NCBI RefSeq assembly: GCF_902141845.1
Contig: NZ_CABFPH010000009.1
Span: 37,480 to 101,479 of the forward strand
Length of the DNA stretch: 64,000 nt
DNA from: Methylobacterium symbioticum
GTDB taxonomy: Bacteria; Pseudomonadota; Alphaproteobacteria; Rhizobiales; Beijerinckiaceae
Direction of reading: 5' to 3'
The notes beneath the pieces are model-generated. The model did not search any database and had not been told where the DNA came from. It saw only the letters and a list, made by a program, of their open reading frames with translations. This document shows positions 53,299-61,791 of this stretch, piece after piece (the stretch's first letter is position 1; each line of letters opens with the position of its first letter). Position numbers and translations under genes: made by a program.

Positions 53299-54660
53299 GC
53301 GGGTCCTCTCCTCCTCGGCCGCATCCCCTGGTTTCCTTGCGGCCTCACCCCAAGGACGCGCGGGCCGGGCGGCCCCCGACACCCGCGCGGATCTTTTTTT
53401 CCAGGGTCGCTCGGCGTCCCGGCTCAGCCGGTCGAGCTGCATGCGGATATGGGCGGCCTCGGCCGCGGTGCCGGCGAGCGCGATCGCCCGGCCCATCGCC
53501 GCGCGCGCCTCCCCGTCCCGGCCAAGCTGCATGAGCAGGGCGCCGCGCAGGCCGTGGAAGTGGAAATAGCCGTTGAGCGACTTGGCCAGCGGTTCGACGC
53601 GGGCGAGCCCCGCCGCAGGGCCGCCGATCTTGGCGGTCGCGACCGCGCGGTTGAGACTCACCACCGGCGAGGGCTGCAACCGCTCCAGCGTCGCATAGAG
53701 CGCGTCGATTCCCGCCCAGTCGGTTTCCTGCGGGCGTGCCGCGCGAGCGTGCAGGGCGGCAATCGCGGCCTGGACCTGGTAGGGGCCCGGCGCCCGGTGG
53801 CGCATCGCCTTGTCCACGAGGGCGAGCCCCTCCGCAATCATCGGCCGGCGCCAGAGGCCGCGGTCCTGGTCGTCGAGGAGGATGATGGCGCCCTCGGCGT
53901 CGAATCGCGCCGGCGTGCGGGCATGCTGGAGGAGCATCAGGGCCATCAGCCCCATCACCTCCGGGTCGCTGCCGAACAGGCGCAGGAGCAGGCGCCCGAG
54001 GCGGATCGCCTCCTCGCAGAGCGCCGCCCGCTCCGTGCCGGTCCCTGCGGAATAGCCGGCGTTGAAGACGAGGTAGACCATGGCCGAGACCGTGCCGAGC
54101 CGCTCTGCGCGCTCGGCCGGCCCCGGCGCCTCGTAGGGCACCGCGCTGCGCGCGATTCGCCCCTTGGCGCGGGTGATGCGCTGCTCCATCGCGGCCTCCG
54201 AGGCGAGGAAGGCGCGGGCGATGCGCGCGACGCTCAGGCCGGAGACGATGCGCAGGGCCAATGCGATCTGCTGCGTTGCCGGAAGCTCCGGATGGCAGCA
54301 GATGAAGAGCAGCCGCAGGATGTCGTCGCGATAGGCGGAGGCATCCATCCGCTCGGCGAGCGCCGCCTCGGCGTCGTCGCGGTCGGACAGGGCCTCCTCG
54401 GGCGGCAGCGGCGTCTCCCGGACACGGCGACGCTTGCCGTCGAGGGCGGCGTTGCGGCCGACCAGGATCAGCCAGGCGGCGGCGTCCCGCGGCGGCCCGG
54501 TGCGTGGCCAGGTCCGCAGGGCGCGCAGGACCGCTTCGTGATAGGCCTCCTCGGCCGTGTCGAGGTCGCGGAAGGCGCGGAGCAGAGCCGCGATGACCCG
54601 CGGGCGGGACGCGGCGAGCGCCGCCGCGATCCAGGCGCTGTCGGGATCGGTCGCGCTCAT
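52885..54660 (-). CDS. ECF42-type sigma factor reading through into a VOC domain
   Basis: The 591-residue frame starts with a sigma-70 region 2/region 4 pair (about 1-180: EEAYHEAVLRALRTWPRTGP, then LPATQQIALALRIVSGLSVA, AFLASEAAMEQRITRAKGRI). The long helical extension of ECF42/DUF6596 proteins follows to about residue 415. No stop follows. The frame passes an A7 run and about 38 low-complexity residues into a 137-residue VOC protein that has its own ATG and ribosome site. It may be a true fusion or the result of a lost stop. It overlaps the YCII gene by four bases. Confidence 0.8.
   Translation of the reverse strand: MSATDPDSAWIAAALAASRPRVIAALLRAFRDLDTAEEAYHEAVLRALRTWPRTGPPRDAAAWLILVGRNAALDGKRRRVRETPLPPEEALSDRDDAEAALAERMDASAYRDDILRLLFICCHPELPATQQIALALRIVSGLSVARIARAFLASEAAMEQRITRAKGRIARSAVPYEAPGPAERAERLGTVSAMVYLVFNAGYSAGTGTERAALCEEAIRLGRLLLRLFGSDPEVMGLMALMLLQHARTPARFDAEGAIILLDDQDRGLWRRPMIAEGLALVDKAMRHRAPGPYQVQAAIAALHARAARPQETDWAGIDALYATLERLQPSPVVSLNRAVATAKIGGPAAGLARVEPLAKSLNGYFHFHGLRGALLMQLGRDGEARAAMGRAIALAGTAAEAAHIRMQLDRLSRDAERPWKKRSARVSGAARPARPWGEAARKPGDAAEEERTRMSQNPETAPAPVKGGLVAYLTVDGALKAAEFYARAFGAETVTAMPADEQGRTMHVHLHVNGSSLMLSDAYPEHGHPFRDPQGFNLTLMVDEIDARYARAVEAGATAVMPPTEMFWGDRYGQLRDPFGVLWAMNQQKR
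53355..53381 (-). promoter_or_regulatory. Candidate ECF42 promoter for the VOC gene
   Basis: On the minus strand TGTCGG (53381-53376) is followed by a 17-base spacer and CGTC (53358-53355). ECF42 promoters are described with TGTCGA and CGTC-like elements. A run of seven A lies 12 bases upstream. The identical spacing occurs before the YCII gene. Confidence 0.6.
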
Positions 54661-55049
54661 CCCGCAGCCTTGCGCGGGTCGGGCATCCGCGGATCTGGGT
54701 TGTAGAGCAGGACCGGCCGCAGCTCGTAGGCGCCGCCGGGATTGGCAGCGGCGAGGTCGCGGGCGATGGCGAGCGCCTCGTCGAGATCGGCGACGTCCAC
54801 CACGTAGAAGCCGAGCAGCTGCTCCTTGGTCTCGGCGAAGGGGCCGTCGATCACGAGCGGCGGCTCGCCGCCCTTGCGCAGGGTGGTGGCGGCGGTGGTC
54901 GGCAGGAGGCGTAAGGATGGCCCGAGCTTGCCCTGGCGCTCCAGCCGCTCGTGCACGGTCCCGAGCCGGGCCATGACGGCAGCATCCTCCGCCTCGGTCC
55001 AGGCGGCGACGACGTCTTCGTCCTTGTAGCAGAGGATGGCGTAGAGCAT
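54657..55049 (-). CDS. YCII/DGPF-domain protein
   Basis: This 130-residue protein has MLYAILCYKDE at the start, the LVIDGPFAETKEQLLGFYV motif that names the DGPF family, and ELRPVLLYNPD at the end. The ATG at 55049 has an excellent AAGGAG site. DGPF proteins are the hallmark partners and targets of ECF42 sigma factors; here it starts the operon and overlaps the sigma gene by four bases. Biochemical role unknown. Confidence 0.88.
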   Translation of the reverse strand: MLYAILCYKDEDVVAAWTEAEDAAVMARLGTVHERLERQGKLGPSLRLLPTTAATTLRKGGEPPLVIDGPFAETKEQLLGFYVVDVADLDEALAIARDLAAANPGGAYELRPVLLYNPDPRMPDPRKAAG

Positions 55050-55071
55050 GCGGTCTCCTTCCCCGGGCGAG

Positions 55072-55098
55072 GACACGGATCGCCGACGGGATCCGACA
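55072..55098 (-). promoter_or_regulatory. Candidate ECF42 promoter for the YCII-sigma operon
   Basis: On the minus strand TGTCGG (55098-55093) is followed by a 17-base spacer and TGTC (55075-55072), with a run of six A 13 bases upstream. Same layout as the motif before the VOC gene, suggesting autoregulation by the sigma factor. Confidence 0.6.
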
Positions 55099-55176
55099 GG
55101 GGCGGGACGACTTTTTTGCGCGGGCGGGCGTGATTCGTCACGGGGCCGGGGGAGCCTGCGCTCCCCCTCGAGCCCT

Positions 55177-56355
55177 TCAGTTCTTCAGCCCGGCTGCCTC
55201 GAGACGGGCGGCGAGCCGCGGATACACTGTGAGGGCGTTGCCGGCGTAGATCCTCGCTCGGTCGGCCTCGGAGATCGCGGCGGCCTCGACGTAGCGCTTG
55301 GTGTCGTCGTAGGCGTGGCCGGTCTCGGGATCGATCCCGTTCACCGCCCCGACCATCTCGGAGGCGAACAGCACGTTCTCGCGCGGCACGACCTTGAGCA
55401 GCAGGTCGATGCCGGGCTGATGGTAGACGCAGGTGTCGAAGTAGACGTTGCGCATCAGCTCCGACAGAGGTGGGCGCTTCATGTCCTGCGCCAGCCCTCG
55501 GTAGCGGCCCCAATGATAGGGCACCGCACCGCCGCCATGGGGGATGATCAGGCGCAGCGTCGGGAAGTCCTTGAACAGGTCCGAGGTGACGAACTGCATG
55601 AAGGCGGAGGTGTCGCCGTTGATGTAATGCGCCCCCGTCGCGTGGAAATTGCGGTTGGCCGAGGCGCTGACATGGACCATGCCCGGCACGTCGAGCTCGA
55701 CCATCTTCTCCCAGAGCGGGTACCAGAAGCGGTCGGAGAGCGGCGGATCGGTCCAGAAGCCGCCCGACGGGTCCGGGTTGACGTTGCAGCCGACGAAGCC
55801 GAGCTCCTTCACGCAGCGCTCCAGCTCGGCCGTGCAGTTCTTCGGCGAGACGCCCGGCGTCTGCGGCAGCTGGCAGACGCCCACGAAGTTCTGCGGCATC
55901 AGGCTCGCCACGCGGTGGATCATGTCGTTCGACACGATCGACCAGTCGAGGCTGGTGCGCGCGTTGCCGATATGGTGGCCCATGCCGCCGGCCCGCGGCG
56001 AGAACAGGGCGAGCGAGATGCCGCGCTCGGACTGGAGCTTGAGCTGGCGCCCGCTCACGCTCGCCCGCACCTCGTCGTCGCTGACCCTGAGGTCGGAGGG
56101 GGAGGGCGACTGGGCGGGATCGTTGATCGCGTCGATCTGGCGCTTGCGCCAGGCGAGCATCGCGGGCGGCTCGGTGGTGTAGTGCCCGTGGCAATCGATC
56201 ACGAGGCCGGTGTAGCGCGCGGGCTCGGCCCTTGCCGCGGCGGGCGCGGCGGCCAGCGCCGCGGCGCCGAGCCCGGCAAGGCCGCGCATGAAGCCGCGGC
56301 GCGGCAGGCAGCACGGGCAGGCCGCGCCCAAGACGGGATCGGACGCGGCGATCAT
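55177..56355 (-). CDS. Tat-exported amidohydrolase-2-type metal-dependent hydrolase
   Basis: This 392-residue protein begins with a Tat-like signal (CLPRRGFMRGLAGLGAAALA, then AAPAAARA). The catalytic domain belongs to the amidohydrolase-2/ACMSD branch: VIDCHGHY for the metal histidines, a HVSASANRNFHATG centre, IIPHGGGAVPYHWGRYRG and an FASEM aspartate-region variant. It overlaps the propeller gene by four bases, so the two are made together and probably meet in the periplasm. Substrate unknown; decarboxylation or hydrolysis of a cyclic acid is typical. Confidence 0.8.
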   Translation of the reverse strand: MIAASDPVLGAACPCCLPRRGFMRGLAGLGAAALAAAPAAARAEPARYTGLVIDCHGHYTTEPPAMLAWRKRQIDAINDPAQSPSPSDLRVSDDEVRASVSGRQLKLQSERGISLALFSPRAGGMGHHIGNARTSLDWSIVSNDMIHRVASLMPQNFVGVCQLPQTPGVSPKNCTAELERCVKELGFVGCNVNPDPSGGFWTDPPLSDRFWYPLWEKMVELDVPGMVHVSASANRNFHATGAHYINGDTSAFMQFVTSDLFKDFPTLRLIIPHGGGAVPYHWGRYRGLAQDMKRPPLSELMRNVYFDTCVYHQPGIDLLLKVVPRENVLFASEMVGAVNGIDPETGHAYDDTKRYVEAAAISEADRARIYAGNALTVYPRLAARLEAAGLKN

Positions 56356-57488
56356 CGCTTGTCCCCCTCCAGGGCGGCGCGCTTGCGCAGCACCATGTCA
56401 CCCCGGAACAGGAATTTCTGCGCCCGTTTGCCGGTGTCGACCTCGGTGGTGAAGACGTTGCCCTTCGAATCGACCGCGAGGTTGTGGACCCAGTGGAAGT
56501 CGCCGGCCTGCCGGCCGTTGCGGCCGAAGCGGCCGAGCACCTCGCCGGTGTCGCGGCTCAGCGTGCGCACCTCGTTGTTGGCGCCGTCCGCGTTGAGCAG
56601 GTAGCTCTGGCGCTCGTCCGGCCAGAGGGCCAGCTCCCAGACAGCGCCGTTGGCGCGCGTGCCCTTCTCGACGAACATCTCCTTCACGAAGCTGCCATCC
56701 TTGTTGAACACCTGGATGCGGTTGTTCGTGCGGTCGCAGACGTAGACGAGGCCGTCGCGGGCAATCTGCACGCAGTGGACCGGGTTGCGGAACTGCGTGG
56801 CGGGGGCCGCCGCCGGATCGTAGGGGCCGAGCTTCTCGTCGGTCGGCGGCTTGCCGTAGGCGCCCCACATCCGCTTGAACGCGCCGGTCTCGGCGTCGAA
56901 TACGATGATGCGGTGGTTGTAGTAGCCGTCGGCCACGTAGAGTTCGTTCGTCGCAGGGTCGACCATCATGCCGGCCGGCTTGCCGAGGCGGGTCGTGTCC
57001 TGGCTGTCGGTCTGCGGGCCCTGCTTGCCGATCTGCAGCACGAAGCGGCCGTCCTGCGTGAACTTCAGGATCTGTCCGTCGGTGTCGCCATTGCCCGCGA
57101 GCCAGACGAAGCCCTTGTGGTCGATGTGGATGCCATGCTCGTTCTGCGGCCACTGATAGCCCTCGCCGGGGCCGCCCCAGGACTTGATCAGGGTCCCGGC
57201 CTGATCGAAGACCAGAACCGGCGGGGCCGGCTTGCAGCATTTCGTGCGGGGCGGATCGAGGCTCGCGGCCTTCTCGTCGTCGGTGAGGGTGCGCGGGCGC
57301 TGCACCACCCAGACATTGTCCTGCGCATCCACCGCGACGCCCGCGGCCTGCCCCATGATCCAGTCGTTCGGCAGGCGTTTGGGCCAGGCCGGGTCGACCT
57401 CGAAGCGCAGGGGTTCCTCGGCCAGCGCCGGTCCCACGAGGGCCAGCATGGCGGCAGCCGCCAGCGGACGCAGAGCGCGTCGCAGCAT
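56352..57488 (-). CDS. Exported NHL-repeat beta-propeller protein
   Basis: This 378-residue protein has a Sec signal peptide (LRPLAAAAMLALVGPALA) and six NHL-type blades (for example GVAVDAQDNVWVVQ, GIHIDHKGFVWLAGNG, GMMVDPATNELYVADGYYNH, NLAVDSKGNVFTTE). Such propellers bind ligands or act as peptidylglycine-lyase-like enzymes. GGAGGA stands directly before the ATG. It is the first gene of the pair with the amidohydrolase; the ArsR-type regulator is divergent. Confidence 0.83.
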   Translation of the reverse strand: MLRRALRPLAAAAMLALVGPALAEEPLRFEVDPAWPKRLPNDWIMGQAAGVAVDAQDNVWVVQRPRTLTDDEKAASLDPPRTKCCKPAPPVLVFDQAGTLIKSWGGPGEGYQWPQNEHGIHIDHKGFVWLAGNGDTDGQILKFTQDGRFVLQIGKQGPQTDSQDTTRLGKPAGMMVDPATNELYVADGYYNHRIIVFDAETGAFKRMWGAYGKPPTDEKLGPYDPAAAPATQFRNPVHCVQIARDGLVYVCDRTNNRIQVFNKDGSFVKEMFVEKGTRANGAVWELALWPDERQSYLLNADGANNEVRTLSRDTGEVLGRFGRNGRQAGDFHWVHNLAVDSKGNVFTTEVDTGKRAQKFLFRGDMVLRKRAALEGDKR

Positions 57489-57694
57489 CAGGTATCCTCC
57501 CTCGATCCTATTGTGGCGTGATCGTTTTTCGGGATGTCCATTAGGGCGCGGCAGGGTCGTGCGTGTCCAGCCGAGGGGGCTGCCGATGGGCTCTCTTCGG
57601 CGACGCTTCGCGCCGGATGTCTCCCCCTGAGGCTTCGGCCGGGACCGAAGCGTCGGGGCGTGATCGGGCGGAGGAGGGGGCGTAATCTGCGCCC

Positions 57695-58474
57695 ATGACG
57701 ACCGCCGCGAGCCTTGCCGCAACCGCCGCCCTGGTCGGCGATCCCGCCCGCGCCGCCATGCTCGGCGCGCTCCTCGACGGGCTGGCGCTCACCGCCACCG
57801 AACTCGCCATCACCGCCGGGATCACGGCGCAGACCGCGAGCGGGCATCTCGGCCGGCTGGTGGAGGGGCGCCTGCTCGGGGTCGCCCGCCAGGGGCGCCA
57901 CCGCTACTTCCGCCTCGCCTCGCCGGAGGTCGCGCGTATGCTGGAGAGCATCCTCGTGGCCGGAGCCGAGCCCTGGCCGGAGCCGAGCCGGGCGACGCCG
58001 AGGATCAGCCCGGCTCTCCGCGAGGCCCGAACCTGTTACGACCATCTCGCCGGGCGGCTCGGGGTCGGGCTTGCCGACGCGCTGGTGGCGCGCGGACTGA
58101 TCGTGCTCGGCGAGGAGGCCGGCGAGGCGACCGAGGCGGGCCGCGCGTGGCTCGCGGCGTTCGGCCTGCCCGTGGCGCCCGCGCGCACGCGGCGCCTGTT
58201 CTGCCGGCCCTGCCTCGACTGGAGCGAGCGGCGCCCGCACCTTGCCGGAACGCTCGGTGCCGCCCTCTGCCGCCGCTGCGAGGATCTCGGCTGGATCGCC
58301 CGGGTCCGGGGCAGCCGGGCGGTCTCGGTCACCCCGGCCGGCCGGCGCGGCTTCGCGGAGGCGTTCGGGCTTGTGCTGCCGGACGACCGGAACTCCGGAG
58401 GGACCGGGCCTTCCGGCGGGGTCTGGGGGCGATCCCAGGGCGTCGGCGCTCAGGTCCCGCAGAAGGTCCGGTAG
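57695..58474 (+). CDS. ArsR-type winged-helix regulator with cysteine-rich C-terminal domain
   Basis: This 259-residue protein has an N-terminal ArsR HTH ([20 protein letters not shown], then [31 protein letters not shown]) followed by a second domain with [16 protein letters not shown] and CRRCEDLGW, two CxxC pairs that could hold a metal or sense oxidants. It is divergent from the propeller-amidohydrolase operon with about 206 bases between, a likely target. Its last eight codons overlap the end of selO. Confidence 0.84.
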   Translation: MTTAASLAATAALVGDPARAAMLGALLDGLALTATELAITAGITAQTASGHLGRLVEGRLLGVARQGRHRYFRLASPEVARMLESILVAGAEPWPEPSRATPRISPALREARTCYDHLAGRLGVGLADALVARGLIVLGEEAGEATEAGRAWLAAFGLPVAPARTRRLFCRPCLDWSERRPHLAGTLGAALCRRCEDLGWIARVRGSRAVSVTPAGRRGFAEAFGLVLPDDRNSGGTGPSGGVWGRSQGVGAQVPQKVR

Positions 58475-59925
58475 CCGACGCCCCGGTCGGCCGGCGGCTC
58501 GGCATAGGCGGCGGCGTCCGGCTGGTCGTCGTAGGGATGCGCGAGGACGGCCAGCATCCGCTCGAACGGGGCGAAGTCGTCACGCTCGACGGCCGCCGCG
58601 ATCATCGCCTCGACCTGATGGTTGCGCGGGATGAAGGCCGGATTGACCGCCCGCATGGCGCGGGCCGTCTCGGCCCCGTCCCGCTGCTCCTGCCCGAGGC
58701 GCTGGCGCCAGCGCGCCGCCCAGTCGTCGTAGGCGGTCGGGTCGACGAAGAGGTCGCGCACCGTCCCGTCCGCCTCGGGCCGCGCGGCGGCGGCGCAGAG
58801 GTTGCGGAAGGTCAGGGTGAAGTCGGCCTGATTCTCGGCCATGCGCTTGAGGAGATCGCCTGCGAGCGCGGCGTCGTCCTCGCGCAGGTCGGCGAGCCCG
58901 ATCTTGCGGCCGAGCCCGCCGTGATAGGCCGCCTCGAAGCGCGGCCCGAAGCCCTCCAGCACGCGCTCCGCCTCGGCCACCGCCTCGCCCTCGTCCGCGG
59001 CGAGGAGCGGCAGCAGGGCCTCGGCGAGGCGGGCCAGGTTCCACAGGGCGATGCGCGGCTGGTTGCCGTAGGCGTAGCGCCCGTGCTGATCGATGGAGCT
59101 GAAGGCGGTGCGCGGGTCGTAGACGTCGAGGAAGGCACAGGGACCGTAATCGATCGTCTCCCCGGCCACCGACATGTTGTCGGTGTTCATCACGCCGTGG
59201 ACGAAGCCGACCAGCAGCCAGCGCGCCACCAGCTCGGCCTGGCGCGCCACGACGCCCGCGAGGAGGGCGCTATAGGGGTTCTCGGCCTGCGCCGCCTCCG
59301 GGTCGTGCCGGGCGAGGACGTGGTCGGCGAGGGTGCGCAGGCCCTCGACATCGCCGCGGGCGGAGAAGAACTGGAAGGTGCCGACGCGGATGTGGCTCGA
59401 CGCCACGCGGGTCAGCACGGCGCCGGGCAGAAAGGTCTCGCGCGCGACGTGCTCGCCGGTAGAGACCGCGGCGAGCGCCCGGGTGGTCGGGATGCCGAGG
59501 GCCGCCATCGCCTCGCTGACGAGGTATTCGCGCAGGACCGGCCCGAGCGCCGCCCGGCCGTCCGCGTGGCGGGAGAAGGGCGTCGGCCCCGAGCCCTTGA
59601 GCTGGATGTCGCGGCGCCCGTCCCGGCCGATCACCTCGCCGAGCAGGATCGCCCGCCCGTCCCCGAGCTGCGGCACGAAGTTGCCGAACTGGTGCCCGGC
59701 ATAGGCTGCGGCGAGCGGCTCGGCCCCCTCGGGCAGGCGGTTGCCGGCGAGCGCGGCGACGCCGTCCGGGCTCGCGAGCCAATCGGCATCGAGCCCGAGA
59801 TCACGCGCGAGCGCACGGTTGAGCTGGATCAGCCGCGGCCGCTCGACGGGCGTCGGCGCGAGCCGCGCGTGGAAGCGGGCCGGCAGGCGGGCATAGCTGT
59901 TGTCGAAGGCGATGGGGGCCGTCAT
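58450..59925 (-). CDS. selO: SelO/YdiU-family protein adenylyltransferase
   Basis: This 491-residue pseudokinase-fold enzyme AMPylates proteins. Visible motifs are [26 protein letters not shown]-like [23 protein letters not shown] (catalytic-loop equivalent) and DYGPCAFLD (DFG equivalent). The protein ends FCGT, a cysteine where some homologues carry selenocysteine. Length is normal for the family. It converges with the ArsR-type gene with a 25-base overlap. Confidence 0.9.
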   Translation of the reverse strand: MTAPIAFDNSYARLPARFHARLAPTPVERPRLIQLNRALARDLGLDADWLASPDGVAALAGNRLPEGAEPLAAAYAGHQFGNFVPQLGDGRAILLGEVIGRDGRRDIQLKGSGPTPFSRHADGRAALGPVLREYLVSEAMAALGIPTTRALAAVSTGEHVARETFLPGAVLTRVASSHIRVGTFQFFSARGDVEGLRTLADHVLARHDPEAAQAENPYSALLAGVVARQAELVARWLLVGFVHGVMNTDNMSVAGETIDYGPCAFLDVYDPRTAFSSIDQHGRYAYGNQPRIALWNLARLAEALLPLLAADEGEAVAEAERVLEGFGPRFEAAYHGGLGRKIGLADLREDDAALAGDLLKRMAENQADFTLTFRNLCAAAARPEADGTVRDLFVDPTAYDDWAARWRQRLGQEQRDGAETARAMRAVNPAFIPRNHQVEAMIAAAVERDDFAPFERMLAVLAHPYDDQPDAAAYAEPPADRGVGYRTFCGT

Positions 59926-60062
59926 GCGCGGGCAGGGTCCTCGAAATCGGTCTTGAGGCGAACGGATGCGGGCGCCTCCGGTTCACGCATGGGAGATCTC
60001 GTGTTCGATCCGGCTACCGCGATCCGGCGGTCCGCGATAGGCTTGGCCCCTGCCGGTCGGGG

Positions 60063-60551
60063 ATGGACGCCGTGCGACGCCTCATGAAGTTCCTCCATAC
60101 GATGGGGGCGATCGGCCTGATGGGCGCGATGGCGGCGCTGCTCGTCCTGCTCAGCGTCGCGCCGCCGCCGTCCTCGCTCGCCGGCTACGCCCTGATCCGG
60201 GGCGCGATGGGCGCTATCGCCACCTGGATCTTCCTGCCCTCGCTCGCCCTCGTGCTCCTCGCCGGCCTGCTCGCCATCGCCGTGCATCGGGGCTTCCACA
60301 GCGCCGGCTGGGCCTGGGTCAAGCTCGCCACCGGCATCCTGATCTTCGAGGGCGGCTTCGTCGGGATCCAGGGCCCGATGCAGGAGGAGGCCAAGCGCAG
60401 CGCCGCCGCGCTCGCCGGCCAGGCCGATCCGGCGACGCTCGCCGCGTCGCTGGGCCCGGAGCGCAACACGCTCTGGGTGCTGCTCGCTGTGGCGACCGCC
60501 AATGTCGTGCTCGGGGTGTGGCGTCCGCGGATCGGCCTGCGGATCCGGTAG
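60063..60551 (+). CDS. DUF2269-like small membrane protein
   Basis: This 162-residue protein has four membrane segments (about 10-32, 42-66, 78-100, 138-158). It begins RLMKFLHTMGAIGLMG, like the DUF2269 family of predicted integral membrane proteins. An ATG 21 bases further in would start at MKFLHT. The stop TAG is the first part of a palindromic repeat. Function unknown. Confidence 0.65.
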   Translation: MDAVRRLMKFLHTMGAIGLMGAMAALLVLLSVAPPPSSLAGYALIRGAMGAIATWIFLPSLALVLLAGLLAIAVHRGFHSAGWAWVKLATGILIFEGGFVGIQGPMQEEAKRSAAALAGQADPATLAASLGPERNTLWVLLAVATANVVLGVWRPRIGLRIR

Positions 60552-60628
60552 AGCGCTCTCCATCGCCGTGGATGCCGGTTCGACGCAAGCGAGCGCGCCA
60601 CGACAAGGGGTGGCAGTCGATCGGATTC
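60550..60628 (+). repeat. Dispersed palindromic repeat, copy C
   Basis: AGCGCTCTC at 60552-60560 pairs with GCGAGCGC near 60590-60597; the loop reads CGTGGATGCCGGTTCG and the tail has CACGACAAGG, then GATCGGATTCG. It starts at the stop codon of the DUF2269-like gene and lies between convergent genes. Confidence 0.82.
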
Positions 60629-60641
60629 GCCTCCGAAGACT

Positions 60642-60911
60642 TCAGCCCGCGAGGGCGGCCTGTTCCTGCACGAAGGCGTTCATCGCATCCGCGACGACAC
60701 GGTTCAGGAGCGCGGCCCGCCGCTCGTGCTGCAGGATGCGCCGCGCCGCGGTGCGGGCAGTGGCCGCGCGCAGCGCCCCGTGGGGCATGCCGTCGCGGAG
60801 CGCCACCCAGGCGAGCGCCCGGAGCTGCCGGGCATGCGCGATCGCCTGCCTGCGGCGCTCCTCTACGCCGTCGGTCTCGGTCCGGGTCTCATGAAGTGCA
60901 ACGACGGCCAT
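60642..60911 (-). CDS. Hypothetical 89-residue helical protein
   Basis: The frame starts at ATG 60911 with a GGAGG site nine bases upstream and encodes a basic, mostly helical protein (ERRRQAIAHARQLRALAWVA, then RILQHERRAALLNRVVADAM). No signal peptide or known domain. Upstream open frame has no better start. Confidence 0.5.
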   Translation of the reverse strand: MAVVALHETRTETDGVEERRRQAIAHARQLRALAWVALRDGMPHGALRAATARTAARRILQHERRAALLNRVVADAMNAFVQEQAALAG

Positions 60912-61209
60912 GGAAGCGCGCCTCCACGCTTGGCAGCCCAGTGTCTCGATATGAGACGGACACTGCCACGCTTTTGTCACTGTGGCAAGATTGCGGCCAA
61001 GATCGGGCGACGATTTGTACGCACCCCGGCGGCACAGGCGTCCCGGAACGAGGCAGTCTCGGGGGCGCCTCCGTGCGGAACGGCGCGGTCCGGGCCGTTG
61101 CCTGCGCTGGCCGGTGTGTGGCTCCGGGACACGCGACACCGGCCGCCCGCCCGTCCATGATACGGCCAAGGTCCTGCGACGGGATGAGGGATCGGTGGGG
61201 AGGAAGCGC

Positions 61210-61683
61210 ATGACCGTCCTCAGAGCGGCCTGCCTCGCAGGCCTCCTGCTCGCTGCCGGTGCCGCCTATCTCGGCTGGGCGCTGACGAGCGAGAGCGGCT
61301 ACGCGTCGGGCGGCCGCGCCATCAAGGCGCGCTACGGCTACCTGTCCATGCCCCATGTCGAGCGCCAGAGCCTGCGCAAGCTCGCGCTGATGAAGGCGGC
61401 AGCGACCTGCGAGTGGGAACTCAACGAGGCGTTCTGGGACCGGGTCTACGGGCTCTATGTCGGCGATGCGCGCGGCGTGCGCGCCGCCGTGTTCGACACC
61501 CTGCTGGCGGATCAGGAGCGCTACTTTCGGGCCGATCCCGACCACAGCCGCTGCCGGGCCGCCTGGACGCGCTTCGGCACGCAGGGCGCCGACCTGCCCG
61601 GCATCCTGCGCGTGTCCGGAGGGGCCGCGCAGGAGCCCGCCGGGCCGCGCGTTCGCGGCGCCGAGGCGGCCTCCGGCCACTAG
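61210..61683 (+). CDS. Hypothetical exported or anchored protein
   Basis: This 157-residue protein has an N-terminal hydrophobic segment (RAACLAGLLLAAGAAYLGWA) with no clear cleavage site, then a helical region (SMPHVERQSLRKLALMKAAA, then CEWELNEAFWDRVYGLYVGD) with two cysteines, C113-like in SRCRAA and one in ATCEW. GGGAGGA precedes the ATG. No family recognised. Its TAG stop is embedded in a repeat, like that of the DUF2269-like gene. Confidence 0.55.
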   Translation: MTVLRAACLAGLLLAAGAAYLGWALTSESGYASGGRAIKARYGYLSMPHVERQSLRKLALMKAAATCEWELNEAFWDRVYGLYVGDARGVRAAVFDTLLADQERYFRADPDHSRCRAAWTRFGTQGADLPGILRVSGGAAQEPAGPRVRGAEAASGH

Positions 61684-61720
61684 AGCCGCGCTCGATCGCG
61701 TTGCGACGGGGCGCGGCTCC
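61681..61720. repeat. CGATCGCGTTGCG-type short repeat, copy 2
   Basis: TAG stop followed by AGCCGCGC, CGATCGCGTTGCGA and GCGCGGCT: the two 8-base arms pair perfectly. The related copy is at 33091-33123. It may act as terminator of the hypothetical gene. Confidence 0.5.
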
Positions 61721-61786
61721 AAGCCTGTGTTGTCACGCGCTCTCTGACGCCGAACCGGCATCCACGTCGGCTTGAGAGCGCTCTCG
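61721..61786 (-). repeat. Dispersed palindromic repeat, copy D
   Basis: GCGCTCTC (61737-61744) pairs with GAGAGCGC (61774-61781); the inside reads GACGCCGAACCGGCATCCAC then GTCGGC. It lies between convergent genes next to the second repeat type and probably serves both ends. Confidence 0.82.
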
Positions 61787-61791
61787 CCGGC

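Noticed and set aside
61076..61099. EcfG general-stress promoter (GGAAC then CGTT) before the hypothetical gene
   Set aside because: The spacer is about two bases too short for the described motif and no second example was found in the window.
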